This document shows positions 10,928-25,289 of a DNA stretch of 64,000 nucleotides, one piece after another. The stretch is from assembly GCA_021209875.1 (NCBI GenBank), contig JAGYVD010000005.1:1612001-1676000 (forward strand), read 5' to 3'. A program made the translations under genes and the position numbers. How positions within the stretch are numbered: the stretch's first letter is position 1; each line of letters opens with the position of its first letter. Source of the DNA: Rosellinia necatrix (taxonomy: Eukaryota; Ascomycota; Sordariomycetes; Xylariales; Xylariaceae). The notes under the pieces are model-generated. The model saw nothing but the letters and a program-made list of their open reading frames with translations, made no database searches and was not told the DNA's origin.

Positions 10928-13406
10928 GTTGACTTATTTATACACTGTTGTCTCTCGGAGCGGTGTTCGGGAGGACACCTCGACACAGCGTTGCCGTTCG
11001 TGTTTCGCTGTCAGGGCGGCTAAAGGAGTATTACGTGTTCGCCCCAGCCAGACTAGTATTGCTTAAGCACGCGGAACTCACGCAGCCGGAAAGCGAATTA
11101 TCCGGACAAGCACGGCGGTCTTCTTCGTCGTCGTGGTCGTCGAAGGTGGGATGGCGTCAGGTAGACATCTGATAACACGCAATTGGCAGACCGAGACGTG
11201 TATGTCTGCGAGGCAAGTAGAAGAAGCACGCGCGGATTTAAATAGACGATTCTCTAACCGAGCTAGAATTTATTACACGCCCATATGTCCCTTCATGTAG
11301 GTAGGTTGCACATTTATTTCGAGAAACTGGAGCCGGAGCTAGATCCGATGGGCTTACACTACACACCAGCGTCGCCACTCACGCGGGAGCCTAACCCTAG
11401 GCAGTGGGTTGTTTTCAAGCTCGGTTCTGCTCGGGAAACCAAGATCCGGGCTGCGTACGCTTACTTGGAAGAGGGAGGTAATGATGTCGGCAACGGATCC
11501 ACACGGATCTAAAGAACTGTCCGCCAAGTAGGGGCATGTAGACTCAGTCAGACATCTGATGGGATACGCTCTATCTGCATACCGAAGGCAGTGTGTAGCA
11601 TGCATCTCGGTTAGTCCATATATCTTCGAAGGGCCTAGTTTCGGGCTTCGTTTCGGATATATATTTAAAGATACGTTTCATATACCCCAAAGTTATCAGT
11701 GATCTGCTTCCACGGTACTGTAAGCCGATCGTATGACGTGCCCCGATGTACAAGTATCTTCGTTCTGTGTTTCTACGCATACCTCATCTTGTTAACTACC
11801 GGATATATATCTAAATAAATGTGTACGTACCGGTAAATGGTGGACAAGACACTGTCGTCAAAACACCATCGCTTAGCATTGTGTGAGCTAGCCGACTAGG
11901 CGATCGGGCTGCTGACTGCATAATTTTATCCCGGTGTAACTGGCAGGGTATGTGTAGTCGGCCTTATGCCGAGGACGACTTTCAGAAATTCAGCGCCCGG
12001 AATGCGTTACGGCGCAATCGTAATCGCTCGGTTACAGAGGCCAATATCGCGAAGCTGGGCGAATTCGAGAGTATACCGAATACGGTCGTATGAGCTCGGC
12101 AGTTTGTCCTCGACACCCCTGATCCCTTCTTGCTGTTCATCGTTTGGCGGGGGGGTAGCTAAGCGAGATCGCCATCTTTGCTTGCATGAGGACACAAAAT
12201 ACAACGTACCAGTCCGCACAGCATGACAGGACCATGACCCTCCAGAGCCCTCCTACCTTTGACCTATACCCTTCTAGGTTGGCTTAGACCATCACCATCC
12301 ATGCCCAACTATCATAACCTACCATTTTATCGGAACCTCGCTTCGCCAGAACGTGGCAAGCGGTACTTGAAGGGTGCTGTGGTAAACTGGCGATGGCATA
12401 AGAGACCGACGTAAGTACGAGTCAGTCTCCTATTCAAAACGTAGGTCAAGATCTTTTCGGTCGAATAATAATGCTCACGTTGGTAATCGCTGTATGTAGT
12501 AAGTTACTTAACTAACCTATGTAAGGTTAGATAAGTCATTGTTAGTGCAGACAGTGCTCGTGCGCCAGAAGACCGTTTGCCGATTCCAAATATCCCTGAA
12601 GGCGACCGTGTTAAGCGATGGGTGCACACGCGATGATCCACTCCACAGACCAGGGTGCCAAGCCACCGCCAACGCTCTGATCTGCAGTGGCCGTCGTCTC
12701 GCCAGACGAACTCAAAGGGTGTGTAGCATTCGCAGAGGGGGATGCATAATGCACTTCAGATACACAAGGCAGGTAGGGGCATACTTCATCATTGCGACTA
12801 AATACAAAACTAGTCCACAGCATCACGACGAAGTTCAAGTAGGCTTCTACGCCTGTCTGGTTTTACGGCCTCCTCAAATCTTGGATATCAGCGGATACCT
12901 GAGCTATCCGACTAACTATGCTCTTAACGCCCCTTCCAATGCATTCGTGGTATAAAGTCGAACAGAAGAAATTGAGCCATTAAACACCGGGCGCAATGAA
13001 CAAATAGGTTCTCTTAGCTCCATGCTTCTGGGCCAGGGCTGGGCCCACAGCTGTTGGACGCTCGTAAGGCGGGGTATAGACAAAGAAAATAGGGACACCG
13101 GAATAAATGCGAAGTAAAAAGAGCTCTCCGTGGAGGGATTGAGATGCTAAGCGCTTGGCGCGAAAACAGTGTACTCTGCCGTGTTCCTCGTGGTATCATA
13201 GGGTATCAAAAACATCATGTGATAAGCTTGCCAATATGAGCGGCTGGCTATCTTTTGCCTGTGCGGGACGCCGTCTAGAAAGAAATGGCGACGGTGAGAC
13301 ATAGTATGCGAACTAGGGAAACTCGGTCATGTGTATATGTTGTACAATTCGAACGTTAGTGTGGGGGTGCGGTTGACGCTGTGTTTTTACTTAGACTTCA
13401 GTACTT
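10928..13406. other. Gene-poor stretch between the P450 and LTE1-like genes
   Basis: The part near 10928 should hold the P450 promoter. The rest has only short frames on both strands without family features; the longest (12539-12955) shows no codon bias or domain. A GTTACTTAACTAACC-type palindromic patch lies near 12500-12535. I see no RNA gene. Confidence 0.5.
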
Positions 13407-16400
13407 TTAGGCAATAGGCGCTGACTCCAGACTCTCTGATCTCTGTCGTATTTCTTCATCGCTCAGTGCGCCCATCCATAGGCAGCGTTCAGTTATGCCT
13501 TCTATAGGCTGGAAGGGGTAATTGGTGCTCGCCTCGACCAGTCGGAGCAAAGTCTTGACAACAGAAGCATTGATTCGACAGCGTTCAAAATTAACCAGCG
13601 GCGAGGTAGTTAGAGAGCTGGCGATTTCGGATGGCCGTTGGGAGTTGAAGAGAAGATCGTGAGTGTAGATACCTATAAAAGGGATACAACCAGTATCGGC
13701 TGTTCGACCGCCACCTTCCATCTCTGCTCGAAGGCTGTGAAAGTTCTTCGTTGGGGAAACCAGTGACTCAAGCTCATGCAAGGTTTTCATATCCGTTGGG
13801 GGAACCATGGCCCACGTGTTCGAAAGCCGTCCAACATCGTGCGACGTTAGGGCAAAAGTAATTTGACTCATAGTCGCAAAATTGCGATAGTTCCTACAAT
13901 GAGCAGCAATATGAAGGAGCTTAATTATGCATCGAGCTCGTTCCTCTAATTCTTGCGTCAATAGAATCTCGGAAATGGCCCACTTGACCATGATGTTAAA
14001 TCGTGCAATGACGACCTCAACACCGCGGGCATCGGTATTGCGTAGGAAATCGACCCAGGATCGTGAATCATTGCGGGAGTCTTTCCATTTCATCTCGATG
14101 AGCTCTTTCCAATCCACCTCGTTCAACGCATCTTTTTCGATTAAAGTGAATTGCTGTGCAAGAATTTCCGAGTCAAACGCGAGAATAAAGGGGAGATGAA
14201 CGGGTGGTTGTTCGGCTAATTCTTCTAGTAACTTAGTTGCATTACTAGGAACACGGTGCGAACCAAGAGAACCCGACGGCGAGCCTAAAGCTTGTCGGTA
14301 CATGGCAGTGGTAGGTGTGGTGTCAGGGGTTGGTGGGAGAGGTTTTTGCGACCAGAGCTGGTGCTCATGAACGTCCGGGGTGCGGGCGGTCTCTGGCGAC
14401 ATCCGGAGAGCTTGCACCAAGGTTAACTTAATAGATCCCTCTTCTGGATGTGGGTTCATTTCAGGGGTTGCGCGCATCTGAGGGGGTAGATGTTGCCTTT
14501 GGACTTGATTCGACGACAGAGGTCGAAACATATAATGACTCTCGTCGATTATTTCGGCCGATAACTCAGATGAAAGTTCTGAATCATTATCGCTCTCCAT
14601 GTCCAAAAACGAGCGGTCTTCGTTCAGGTTGGCTGTCAGAGCAGGCTCCGCGGCTCTTTCCAGACTCGCCGTCCTGTCAATTAACTCAAATGAAGGGTGC
14701 AAAGCTGACATTGAAACCGGGGTCGCTAGCTCATCTATAGGAGAATCAGGTCCCTCGAGTATCGAATGATTTGTCCATTCGAGAGTATGTGTCCGACTGC
14801 GGCCTTCATCTGTTAGTCCTCTATCCAGGAGGGGTATTGAATTGTATGTTTCGAGTGAATCTTCAGACAGAAAGGAGCTAATCTGTGAATGGTGTAAAAT
14901 CTCATTTTGGCCTAATCCATGTGTTGTAGAATCTTCACCAATAGGTGATATATCCAGCACTTCTTCCTCCCGAACATGTAGATGACGGTGATTCTTCTTC
15001 TCCTCTACGGCTTGGGCAACGCCTGATGATGAGAAGGATTCATCGCTTAGACTGCGAGGATCTTCGTTCGGTATCTTCAGAGGCTCGATTTGGGGTTTAG
15101 CTTTCTTCCTCTCATACTTGCCCTCTAGCTTGAGTAATGCCGATTCAACGCCACCATCATCATCCATATCATCGGGAATTTGTGCCAGTTTCTGTGCTTC
15201 TGCCTCTATAGATGGTCGCATCATCGGCTTCGACGAATGGGTACTAAAGAGAGAGAGAGCCCGTTTTGGAACTTGCTCAGTCATAGCCCCCAGGGAGAAT
15301 ATCTCACCCCGATTCTGAGAGTAGTCACTGCTGATAACATCGACGAACCCGCTAGAACCCCGACGAGGGCTTCGAATGAAAGAACTGCGTAACGAATCAG
15401 AATACGCTGTCAATGAACCGATAGACCGAGATCTTCGCAGTGGAAAGGCGTCGGTTTGGGTAGTATTTGCTGCGCCTCTTAGATCCCCTCCTGGTCTTCT
15501 TCGGAGCATTCTCAAAGGTGGGGGCATGACTTCTGAGTTTATCGAGGTGCCGGAGAAAGTTGTTGCATCAAAGCTTTTGACGGTCGATCGTGCCGCCAAG
15601 TCGCTATGGAATGAGGCCCAGCGCCGTTGAGAGAGAGAGCCTCGAGATCGGTAACTACGACTGGATTGCTGCCTCTTATGTCGGTTGAAATAAGCCGATG
15701 GTGGCTTGTTGGATGGCTGGGCGACGAAGCTGATAGGTAGCCGAGTCGCTTTACCTGCATCTTGAGCAGGTATAGTCTCATCACCCATGCTTTCGGCTCC
15801 AGTCCCAGCCACATTAGGAGTCGGTAAAGGATCAGCGTTAGAGGAGGCATCATAGACGCGTTGGCTAAGGATGTAGGATGACCTCCTAGGGGTATTTCCA
15901 GGAATTCTATCACTAGGGGGGGTCATAGGCGGTGTTAGGCTCCTACCATGCTTCCGAGCCATGCTGTCGGCGTATGCTTCAGCTAATGGATTAAATGGAG
16001 GTAAGGCTCCTGTCATGACGAAGTGTTCAGGTGGTGCAGTTCCATCGACGATAACAATTGACTTGCTTCCTGTAGTAATACCGGCGTCGCTCAGTGGTCG
16101 GAGCTCGAACGAGGAGCCCAAGTGAGCAACACTGTACTCTACGTTCTCGCCAGCGTTCTCGGTCGGGTTCTTATTCATTGTACTTGCAGATTGTGTCTCG
16201 GCGGTATCCTCGCGAACGGCTTGGTTGAAATCTTCCGCAATTCGGGCCCCTAATACGTCAATTCGGAAACGTTTAACTCCATTACACGGTAAACGTTGGG
16301 CCTGCGGCACAACAGCAGTGCCCGGAAGTCTATTTGTTGTTGCTCCCCTGGGACCAATGGGTGCGATGTCGATAAAACTACCCTGAGTATGTGATATACC

Positions 16401-18851
16401 GAGGCCCCTGGTGCTAAGAGCTCTCCGCACACTTCCAATGAGCTTCCGCATACCCTGGCCCGACATGGCCGATGCGGAGGCCTTCCTTTTTGCTGCAACG
16501 GGCGGCTGTGGTTCGAAAACGGTTGTCTGCCGGCTGGTCCCTGTATTAGCCGCACAATCTAGGTTGACGAAGGGCTGGCTCGGAGGCAGAAGATTTCCGC
16601 GCACAAGGCTACCGGCGTATGGGAGTGTGAGTAGAAATTCGGCATTCTTGTATAAGATCTTGTCGGCAGGAGTGCCATGTTCTCTCAACGAATCGCTTAG
16701 GCTGTTGTTACGACGATGAGAGGTCTGTGGTCGCATATGTTTGGCCATTAAAGCAGGTGTAGAAGCGATGGGATCTATAGTAGTATAAATCGAGCTAGGG
16801 TCTGCAGGATGTGCTCCAAGAGGCACGCTCATGTTAGGGTCGCCAAGACGTAATGCTTTGGTGGGAAAGGAACAAGACACAACATCGAGGCTCGCTATGC
16901 TCGTCGGTGAGGTCGGCTGTTGGTTTATGCGTAGGATTCTCTCCTCAGGTGTAGAAGGCCGTGCCCTACCCCGCAATGGAGAGTCAGCATGACCAGTTGT
17001 AGTCATATTCACCGATGATCTCGCTTCGTCATGAGGGCTCATATGTTGAATGGGGATACTGTCGGTTTGTTGCACTTCGGAAGAATCTGTGTCCCAGAAG
17101 CTTGGTGTGAGACTCGGATCGCGATTGCCAGCTATCCCTCCCGGCGTAATGGCGACATCATGCCCAAGTTCTGGGTCGAATTCAGGGCCATCCCAGTACT
17201 GCACGCAGACTCTCCTCCAGCACTTCTTCAACTCGCCTACAATTTTAAAGGGCACCTTCCTCTTTGGTTTAGTAGTAGGCAGGTCATCAGTGAACTCGTT
17301 AAGAAGGTCGCAAAAAGTAACGCGCAGATGATAATCCACAACGAAGTCGTCTACGAAGTAATTCAAAATCCAATGGCGTATCGCCACAAAGGTTCTGACC
17401 TTCACGATCATGCCGGACTCATCGTTCTGCGATAGTGCCCACCGCAGTCGGGCGATTAATAGGCGGAGGAGGTCGGTGGGTTCCAGAAATGAGCGAAAGG
17501 TGAGAAAAAAATCGGAGATTAGATCATAGTCAAGGAAGCTGGGCGATGTGATCTCGGCTACAAGTCGAGGCGGTGTAGCGGCTATGACAGCCCCGGTAGT
17601 TGATGAATAACGTACAATCAACCGATCATCGCATGCCGGCTTAAAAGTTAGGGCATCGAACATTGAAGATTCAATAATCAAGTTTGCGGGCATGAAATGC
17701 GGGCGAGTTGACTTCGCCATCGGAGAAGATGGACTGTCGCTGGCTGTGACAAGCCAAGCGGGCGACGTGTACTGAGATTGGGATGAACGAAAGCTTGTAA
17801 TACGTGGGTTGAATGGCTCTGAGTGTGGCGGGTTTTTCATTTTCTCTCTGTGCGAGGACGTGTGGAACGAGGCATGGCTCAACCTCATGTCCTCGGTAGG
17901 GGCGTACGAAGACCCTCTAATGAGCGGTGTCCCTCTCAACGTAAACCTTGGAGTGCCTAGCTTCCACGATGGAATCGAGACTTGAAGGAAAGGCCCATTT
18001 CCCAAACCTAGGTCCTCGGCAGTTTTTGATTTAACCACTTTCTGTGGCTTCGAGATCACGACCTTGAAAACACCCGGGTCGGCTGCCTCCGGCCCAGTGA
18101 ACACATCGTGAATAGTCGTGTCGGATATGGCTCGACGATGCCGGGTCGCGGGTGGTCCGTAGTCAAAATAGGCACCCTTTGGTATCCCATTTGGCGATGG
18201 GGGGTCTGTCATAGGTGTCGGGATCCATTGACTAGTATTCAATTCGCCGACCCCCGCATGCTGTATTCTCCCTGTTGCGAGAGCATCCAAGCCCGCAGTG
18301 TTTGGTGGGGCGGTTGACAGCGCGACTGGTAGTTGGGGATATCTCTGGTTAGAGGGGCGAGCGGTAGGCCTATATTGCGACAGTTAGTACATGTTCCGTG
18401 TAAGCCCAAACCCTTCGGCTGCTTAGCCAGGCCATCCGCTGCCAATGGATCGACCTATTACAACGCACCTCAAGAATATCTGGCCATTGCTGCCCACATT
18501 GGCGACGGTGAAATGCCTTCCTCCCCGACCACCTGCGCTTCGATCGGCGGAGGGGCTCCATTTCTCGTTCTCTCCGGTTTGATTTGTCTTGCTTCCGCTT
18601 TGTTCTGCCAGCCTACGCTCACTTGCGGGAACCCGAGCACCAGGACTCGCAGTAGGCGATGTGCGCGCTCCGGGTCGGGTTTTATCAACAGTCCCTCTAG
18701 GCGGGGGTGATTGTCTCGCCCTTGCATCATCGCCTAGCAGCTTCTGCAGCCTCTGGTTCCTCGTCGCATCACTTCTCTTGGGGGTATCGCGGGTGCTCGA
18801 GTTCGATCGTATGGGTAAGGGCGGGCGCAATATGGGTGGATTGGCCTCCAT
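13407..18851 (-). CDS. LTE1: LTE1-like guanine nucleotide exchange factor (RasGEF)
   Basis: This is a Ras-family GDP/GTP exchange factor. In yeast Lte1 acts at the bud cortex to help mitotic exit; the filamentous fungal role is less defined. Two exons: 18851-18469 and 18369-13407, giving 1781 residues. The intron has a GTGCGT donor, a GTACTAACTG branch and an ATATAG acceptor with phase kept, so the N-terminus is MEANPPILRPPLPIRS, not the internal frame start at 18290. Domains: a RasGEF N-terminal (REM) module at about residues 375-500 (SPSFLDYDLISDFFLTFRSF, then HWILNYFVDDF). A long low-complexity serine/proline-rich middle follows, with several basic-serine sites. The catalytic CDC25-homology domain covers the last ~270 residues (SEILAQQFTLIEKDALNEV, RCIIKLLHIAAHCRNYRNF, GCIPFIGIYTHDLLF). 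This RasGEF_N plus C-terminal GEF layout in a very long protein fits LTE1 better than Cdc25/Sos, since no SH3 is seen. Confidence 0.85.
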
Positions 18852-20109
18852 CTTTTACAGCGTGGCAGAACGAAGCCTGCTGAATGTGCGAACGGACGGA
18901 CAATACATTGAAGGCACAGGATTGACCGAATAACAAAGCAGGAAGCCCACGGCGCCCAGGGAAGCCAAGGTTCTGCTAGGTACGCTGCGAAACCTCAAGG
19001 TCAATAGCTACCGCCAACTAGGTGCACAGTTCCGGACCCATGCGGACCAGTTACCGGGAAACCGCTGCCAGGGAATAGGGATTCCGCCTGCTTGTGGTGT
19101 ATATATCGACGGAATTGGGAAGACAAGGCCAGGTTCGGGTGGTTTTGTGGTCTTCCAAGCTATCGCATCCTGCGCAAAGGTGTGAATGGGTGGTCGACGG
19201 TGAGAAATAAGGGTTTGCTGGGGGTGAGGAATCTGGGACCGTGGATTGGGGGCAAGCTTGATTACGGCAATGTACCTACGCTAGACAGGTAATCACCAAG
19301 TACCTCGTGCTCATGGTGATGGTATTACACGTTCTCCTAGCGGCGAGGCCTGTTCTCTGACCTGTTTGGGGAGGCAAGCCCTGTTTGGGGGGAGGACCTA
19401 CCCAGCTACGCTCAATACAGTGAGAAAGCCAATGGCTGGGGAAGTGCTAGGCAGCAGACGAATAACGCTGATTGGGCAAGAACGGTATGCTACACGGGAA
19501 CAGAACCAAGAAGGAACCTAGTATCCACTCTCATGCAGATGGACAGGGCTCAAAGGATTAGCAGGTACCCGGAGAACAAGGATGCGCCAACCCGACAGGA
19601 AGTTCCCTGCCATCCCTTTCAAAGTACTGCACATGTAACTAACAATCTACTTACCTGCTTGGGTAGGCAGATACAACCAGCTTAAACTGGATTAATACAG
19701 CTATATACCTAGGTGGGTTAGAATATTGGCGCGGTAAGAGAAAGGCTGCATAGCGGTAGAATAAGTATCAGAAGAAGTATAGTTACCTAATTTGGATAGT
19801 TACCCTAACGAATACCTACCTGCCTATGCATTTACTCTTATTCCTTTATAGTAACGTGCCTAACTATCTAGTTTATACAATCTAGCGGCTTTGGTTTAAT
19901 CCTATCTTAAAACGAAACAACGTCTTGATCGGGCAAGATAGATTTGGGGGGTCCGACGGCAACATCGAGCCAGCTTCTTGCCGTTGCCAAATATCCCCAA
20001 TAATCCGCCTTTGTACTTAGGGTATTCTATCCGCAACGATAGGGAAGAAAGAAAAGAAAAGGGAACCAAGAGCAGTGGTTAGCAAGGCATTTCTTTTTTT
20101 CCTAGTTCG

Positions 20110-20131
20110 TTTTTTTTTTTTTTTTTTTTTT
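20110..20131. repeat. Poly-T tract
   Basis: An uninterrupted run of 22 T lies within non-coding DNA. On the opposite strand it would be a poly-A run, as left by a retroposed transcript, but no coding sequence is attached that I can recognise. Confidence 0.9.
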
Positions 20132-22123
20132 CCCCTTTCCCGGCAAGATCATTTCACGCTATTGTTGTTCAACGAATGACCTGGCGCCAACAACCACTTC
20201 TCAGCCGCCGAGGCAATTCTAATCTTCATTTACACAATGGCGATATCCATAGAGATCAGGGTCCGCGAAGCCGCCCATGCCTGTACAGATGCACGTTACC
20301 TTAGGTAAACCTATAACTATTACCTGTGGCGAAAGTAAATTATACTACGCCACTCACTCCCTTATTTCATATAACTAGCATGCTCCAGGGTTGATGTCGC
20401 GCTGTGCCCGCAGCCGACGAGATATCCCTCCGTATCAGGCCGGGTACTTCAGCAAGCCAGCAAGGGAAGACAGACTATAGGTGGTCTTCTATAGCTCGTC
20501 GTACATTGTAACCCGGGTAACTAAGTACTTTGGTGGGATGATGGGAAATGATGTCAATAGGACGTGGAGGCCATCTGGTGCCTGGCTAACAACATCCCAG
20601 GATATCCCAGCGCAAATCGTGCATCAGAGTGCCGCGTGCCCGGTCTAATCACTCTCCCTCGCAATTAGACAGGTCCGGCCGTATTATATGATAGGCAGGC
20701 CTATACTGTGCACCATGCTATGCCTAGGTACACCATTCTCCGGCACGGAAACGCGTCGAACGGCAACGACCGTGGGATGTCGATTGTCCTTGGGATATGA
20801 CATTGTTGCAGCATCCGGTCTATGCGCAAAGCCCGAGACCCAGCGTCCATGGCTGTCCATGGGTTCTAGATCCATGTTACCCATCTCCCGCGAGGCAAAA
20901 TGACGCCTGCAGGAACCCTATTCGGTATACAAATGCGAAGCTCCATCCTGACCACCTCAACCGCGTTTACGTCAAACCCCCTGGCCGCGCTTAACTGGAC
21001 AGAGCACAATCCGGCTTCTTTTGGACTTGCATCACAGCCCGAACTACCTATCCCCCCATCAATTGAGATCAAGTGTAGGTCCGTTTACAGTCTGCCTTGG
21101 AGACATGTGGAGCTCCCGACGCGTTGGCACCTCTCTTATTATGTATCACGCAATACTGTTATTACACTACAACATCTCGGTTGGCGCTTCAAGGTGCATT
21201 AGCTCTCCCAGAGACGGAAGACGCCAGACGCGCTTTTGAGTAGGTACTTGTGCACTAGTACTGCACAGCAACACAGGTTGCAGTAACTAAATCCCTCGAG
21301 GCCTGGTCCCCAGCGTCATTGCGTCCCAACAACGCCCTAGATCCCAGGCACGTCGGTCCCCGTCCGTCATCTGTCACAAGACAGACATGGGTATGTGCTA
21401 TGTATTGGGAACAGCATCTGTATTTGCATGATCAATACCCGTCATTCAGTAATCCCTCTCGAACGAGACGACACCCCGCGTCAATGACGTTTTGTGCCCC
21501 CCAATCCATGAGTGCTGACTGACTTATCTACAACCAAGATCCCTTAGATATCCTATAGTTATCTCCGGCATGGCAGAGTAGATCCTTCGCTACGACCGTT
21601 TTTCTCGCCGCATCCCATCCTTCGAGGTAAATCATCATCACGTGGGTTGACCACTTACTGCAGTATAAGCCGGTTAGCACGGAGAGTACATAGTATAACC
21701 AGGCCGTAGAGCTCCTTTTGCAACCCATGTTGTGTCTGAATTTGTCGCATCACATACCCACAGCCACATTCAGGCATTATATGCAGCATGCTTGTCGATT
21801 GAAACCTATGTAAGCAGGCAGGCCCTTATCCCGTCCCATGCCATGCCTATTGGAATCAGTTGACGACGATCCTGGCCGTCGCGAAGCATGGCATGTACCG
21901 GCTTGGGCCAGAGGGTATTAGACATCGTGTTGCCCACGTCGTTGCCCACGCCGTTGCCCATCTGTTGCATTTTCCACATGAAGATGTAATATTAATCCGT
22001 AACCTTATCAACTAGGCACCGTAGTATGCATGTACGTGATGTAGTATTGCATTTCACACGACCCACCTCCGAATCCCCAGAGCGTGCCTGGATATACAAT
22101 GCCTGGATATACAACGACTAGAC

Positions 22124-22145
22124 ATACAATACAATACAATACAAT
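22124..22145. repeat. ACAAT pentanucleotide repeat
   Basis: Four consecutive ACAAT units, preceded by two near-copies of a TGCCTGGATATACAA unit, are directly visible. Confidence 0.85.
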
Positions 22146-25100
22146 ATGCCCCCAGTCTACCAGACAGTCCAACGACAACATATGAGAGACAAAAGGTTCG
22201 CACTTACTGCGTTGGGGTCCTCACTCCACAGGGGTGCACATCATCTGTGTCTCTATTCCGGTCATTTATTCAATCAACCTTCAGCTCTTTCACAGCCTTG
22301 CCGCTGAACGCAAGCACAACGCCTACGAGTGGCACAAGTGGTTTTGGCAGAGACAGGCAGACACGCGTGCGCGAACACCATACATACATCGCACCATCTT
22401 GTAGCGGGCGGCGGCGCGGCTCGCCCCTGAGAGCCACCCCGTCCCACTCCAGACTCGGCCTCTCGCTCGATATCTAGGCACACACACGAGAATCAAACAT
22501 GGCAGCCCGGGTCACTGAGATCCCAATGAGACGAATTAACTTCCTACTCGGCGACCTTTCGTCCCAAAACCTAGCCTACCCTGCACAAATCCGTCGGACT
22601 CCACTCACATGATCACCTCCGACTCCAAGAAATCTCACTTGATCTTGTTGAAAGCGGAGCGGAAATACCCAGTAGGGAACACCCATCTAAGGATGATAAG
22701 TACGGCCATGACCCCATACCTGCTTCAACACGCTCTGGTCCCCGGACCGAAGCATGCCTTGAATGCCGGCATCGAGCAGGCATGGTGTATAAGTTGACCC
22801 AGTCAATCCTTCATCACACTGCCAGTCATCTCGTCCACCCCCCCCCTTGGCCCCCTTGGCCTGTGTCAATAGGCGCTTGGGAACTATTGACGCTAACTAC
22901 TGGAGATACCGGACTCTTCACCAGACTCGTCAAACATATAACAAGCCTTAATGGTCTGACCGCCAGTTGGGTGTTGGGATACCCCTCACATGACTGGAGT
23001 TATCGGTATCCCCCCAAGATCTCTAGCCAGAAAGAATAGGAGCTGCATGTTTCGACGAGTTTGGGGTTCGGTAGATCCCGACCCCCCACAGCAAATCGCA
23101 GTCCTAGGGGTTAATTAGCACCACATGGGAGCAACCAACCGTGGCAGCCTTCATGCTCGTTTTCTTGGAATATTGGTTCGGCGGGAGAATAAGCTCTGGG
23201 GCAGGCGTTCATTGGCCGGCGTTACAGTCCGGGTCGAAAAGGAGTGTAACTTTTTATCGTGTTGCAGTGGCATTCTGTCAAGCCACGACCGACGGGCGCA
23301 GATCGGCAAGGTAGGCGTGTACCTCTATTCTCTGAAATATGGGCTCAACTCCAAGTCCGGCATGTGAACATTGCGCCTTTCACGCCATTGGAGAAATGCT
23401 TTGGCGAAATGCGAGCTTCAATGCAACCGGGATATAAATCAAACCTGCCCTCTCAACGTACGAAGAAGCGTCGAGAATGACACTACGCTGAGTGGCTACT
23501 TTCGCCAGCCTGGAGCTGCTATAAATGGCATCCGGTAGTAACAGTAGGGCTGATTGCTGAATGTGCATTCGGCTCTCCATCCCCTATTTGGATTCTTTTT
23601 TTTTTTTTCTTCCTTCCCTCTCTACCGTAAGTAAGGTGGTATTTTATTATTTTTAATGTATGTATTCTCGCGTTTCCTAGCCATTTTATGACCACCGGCA
23701 AGAACACAGCCTCTTCCATCATTCCTTCGGCGGCCACGATCACGCCCCAGGTCTATATTGTGCGGCGATGATCTTCGCGCACTCCAGGTGTTACTCAGCT
23801 ATTCGATTGTAAGCATGTGGTTGGTCCACACGCTTACGGTTGTCGCATAGCTACGCCAGCTATTGCATCAGCTTTTCTCTCCCACGCGTTGTCTCAGCCG
23901 AAGCTGATATTCCGTCGCCGACGAACTAGACTATTTATATAAAGCGGCGCCACAATAGGCTACAGTGGCAAATTTTTAGGGTGGGCTAAGATCTATCAAA
24001 ACGAAAGCTTCAAGGGTCACCAAGGGCAGAATCGTCTGCTGCATGTAGTTTTCGACTTAATACCCTCCTCTAACAATTTGATATAGTATACCGTCAAAGT
24101 CTAAGGAGAGTGCCACTGCAGCACCATAGACCTCCCCCATCCCCCTACCCAACCTAGAAGTCCGATCCAATACGTTGTGCTATCGCAAACACCCAACCCG
24201 TGTTGAGGTCTGTGCGCGGATGGCGCCTAAATGTCTGATCCCTTAGACCGACTATATCTGCTCATGGCTCGGTATATGACGAGGTCAACATGTTGGTCTA
24301 TCAAGTCTCTATTTACTCAATTTTACGCATGCTGGTGGGAGGGCCAAGCAGAGGTTCACCTTTCAGGCTTAAGACTAGTGATCTATGTTCGAACTAAGGA
24401 GCTATATGGTAAAGGCGATTAATATCAAGTTCAGAATTGCCATGCGGAGAGAAGATTCCTGTCATGTAAAGCATTAGTGAGTTGCCGAGCAATGGGGATA
24501 CGATGTGATGAGTTTTAATCTGGAGATCCAGTGTGTGGAGTGAACGTCTAGTTTCCTCTTAGCCTTCGTAGCCGGTGTGCTAGATGCGCAATAGTTGGCT
24601 AGTATGAGGGTGTGAAAAGAAATTGTCCACCTTGGATTTAGAGACGCCGAATCGGACTACCGAAGTTTGGAGGAGGGCGCATCGCCAAGCACGACTATAA
24701 TTCGGTCCCGAGGTGACAAGCAAGTGCAGGCCCGGTGTCAGGGGACGCGGATTTCGGATGTCCCAATATCCGGGGGGTTGAATGGCTTCAATCAACTCAT
24801 CTGAGATCCCCCCTTGAAGGTCTCACGGGACGCTTATCTCTGCTTGCCACCTCTAAAAGGGGTCTCTATCTAAGCCTCCGGCATCTCAACTAACACCACG
24901 ATGTCACGCTTTCCAATTATGTACTTGCTTTTGCATCATGTAGCTAATTAGCTTACCTAGGTACTGGGAAAGATTCTGGTGCACAGGATTAGAGGTAGTT
25001 AGTCAGTATATCAATTCGAGCAGCAGGTTTACCAGGCGGAGTACAAGCATATCGTCCTAAGTATTCCCCTATTGAGCCCCAATTTAGAGCCGTATTGCCC

Positions 25101-25289
25101 AAAATGTACATAACTTCGTCTTCAACAATACAACGTTCCACATACCGCGTATATATACAGCGTTTCGTTATCTTGTCTCATCTTACAGTGCGCACACGAA
25201 TAGGTTTGCTGTACATATTGTCTTTCGACATGAAGAATTACACTTTCCTAGTACGTTCGCTGACCAGGTGCTTAGTTCATATTTCTCAT

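Larger units (their letters stand above)
18852..25289. other. 6.4 kb gene-free stretch
   Basis: No frame above about 105 codons exists here on either strand, and none shows domain features or splice-consistent extensions that I can follow. Landmarks: CCTAGGTA-type words at 19630-19880 and 24950-24965, a 22-base T-run (20110-20131), repeated GTTGCCCACG units near 21930-21965, an ACAAT pentamer run at 22124-22145, and a duplicated GCCTGGATATACAA unit just before it. It contains the LTE1 promoter and the 3' flank of the fungalysin gene. It may hold non-coding RNA or degraded repeats, but I see no specific evidence. Confidence 0.5.

Noticed and set aside
12539..12955. 138-codon plus-strand frame
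   Set aside because: No codon bias, no domain, and an opposing frame over the same bases; probably accidental.
20110..20131. Retroposon tail
   Set aside because: A T-run alone without adjacent coding remnants or target-site duplication that I can find is not enough.
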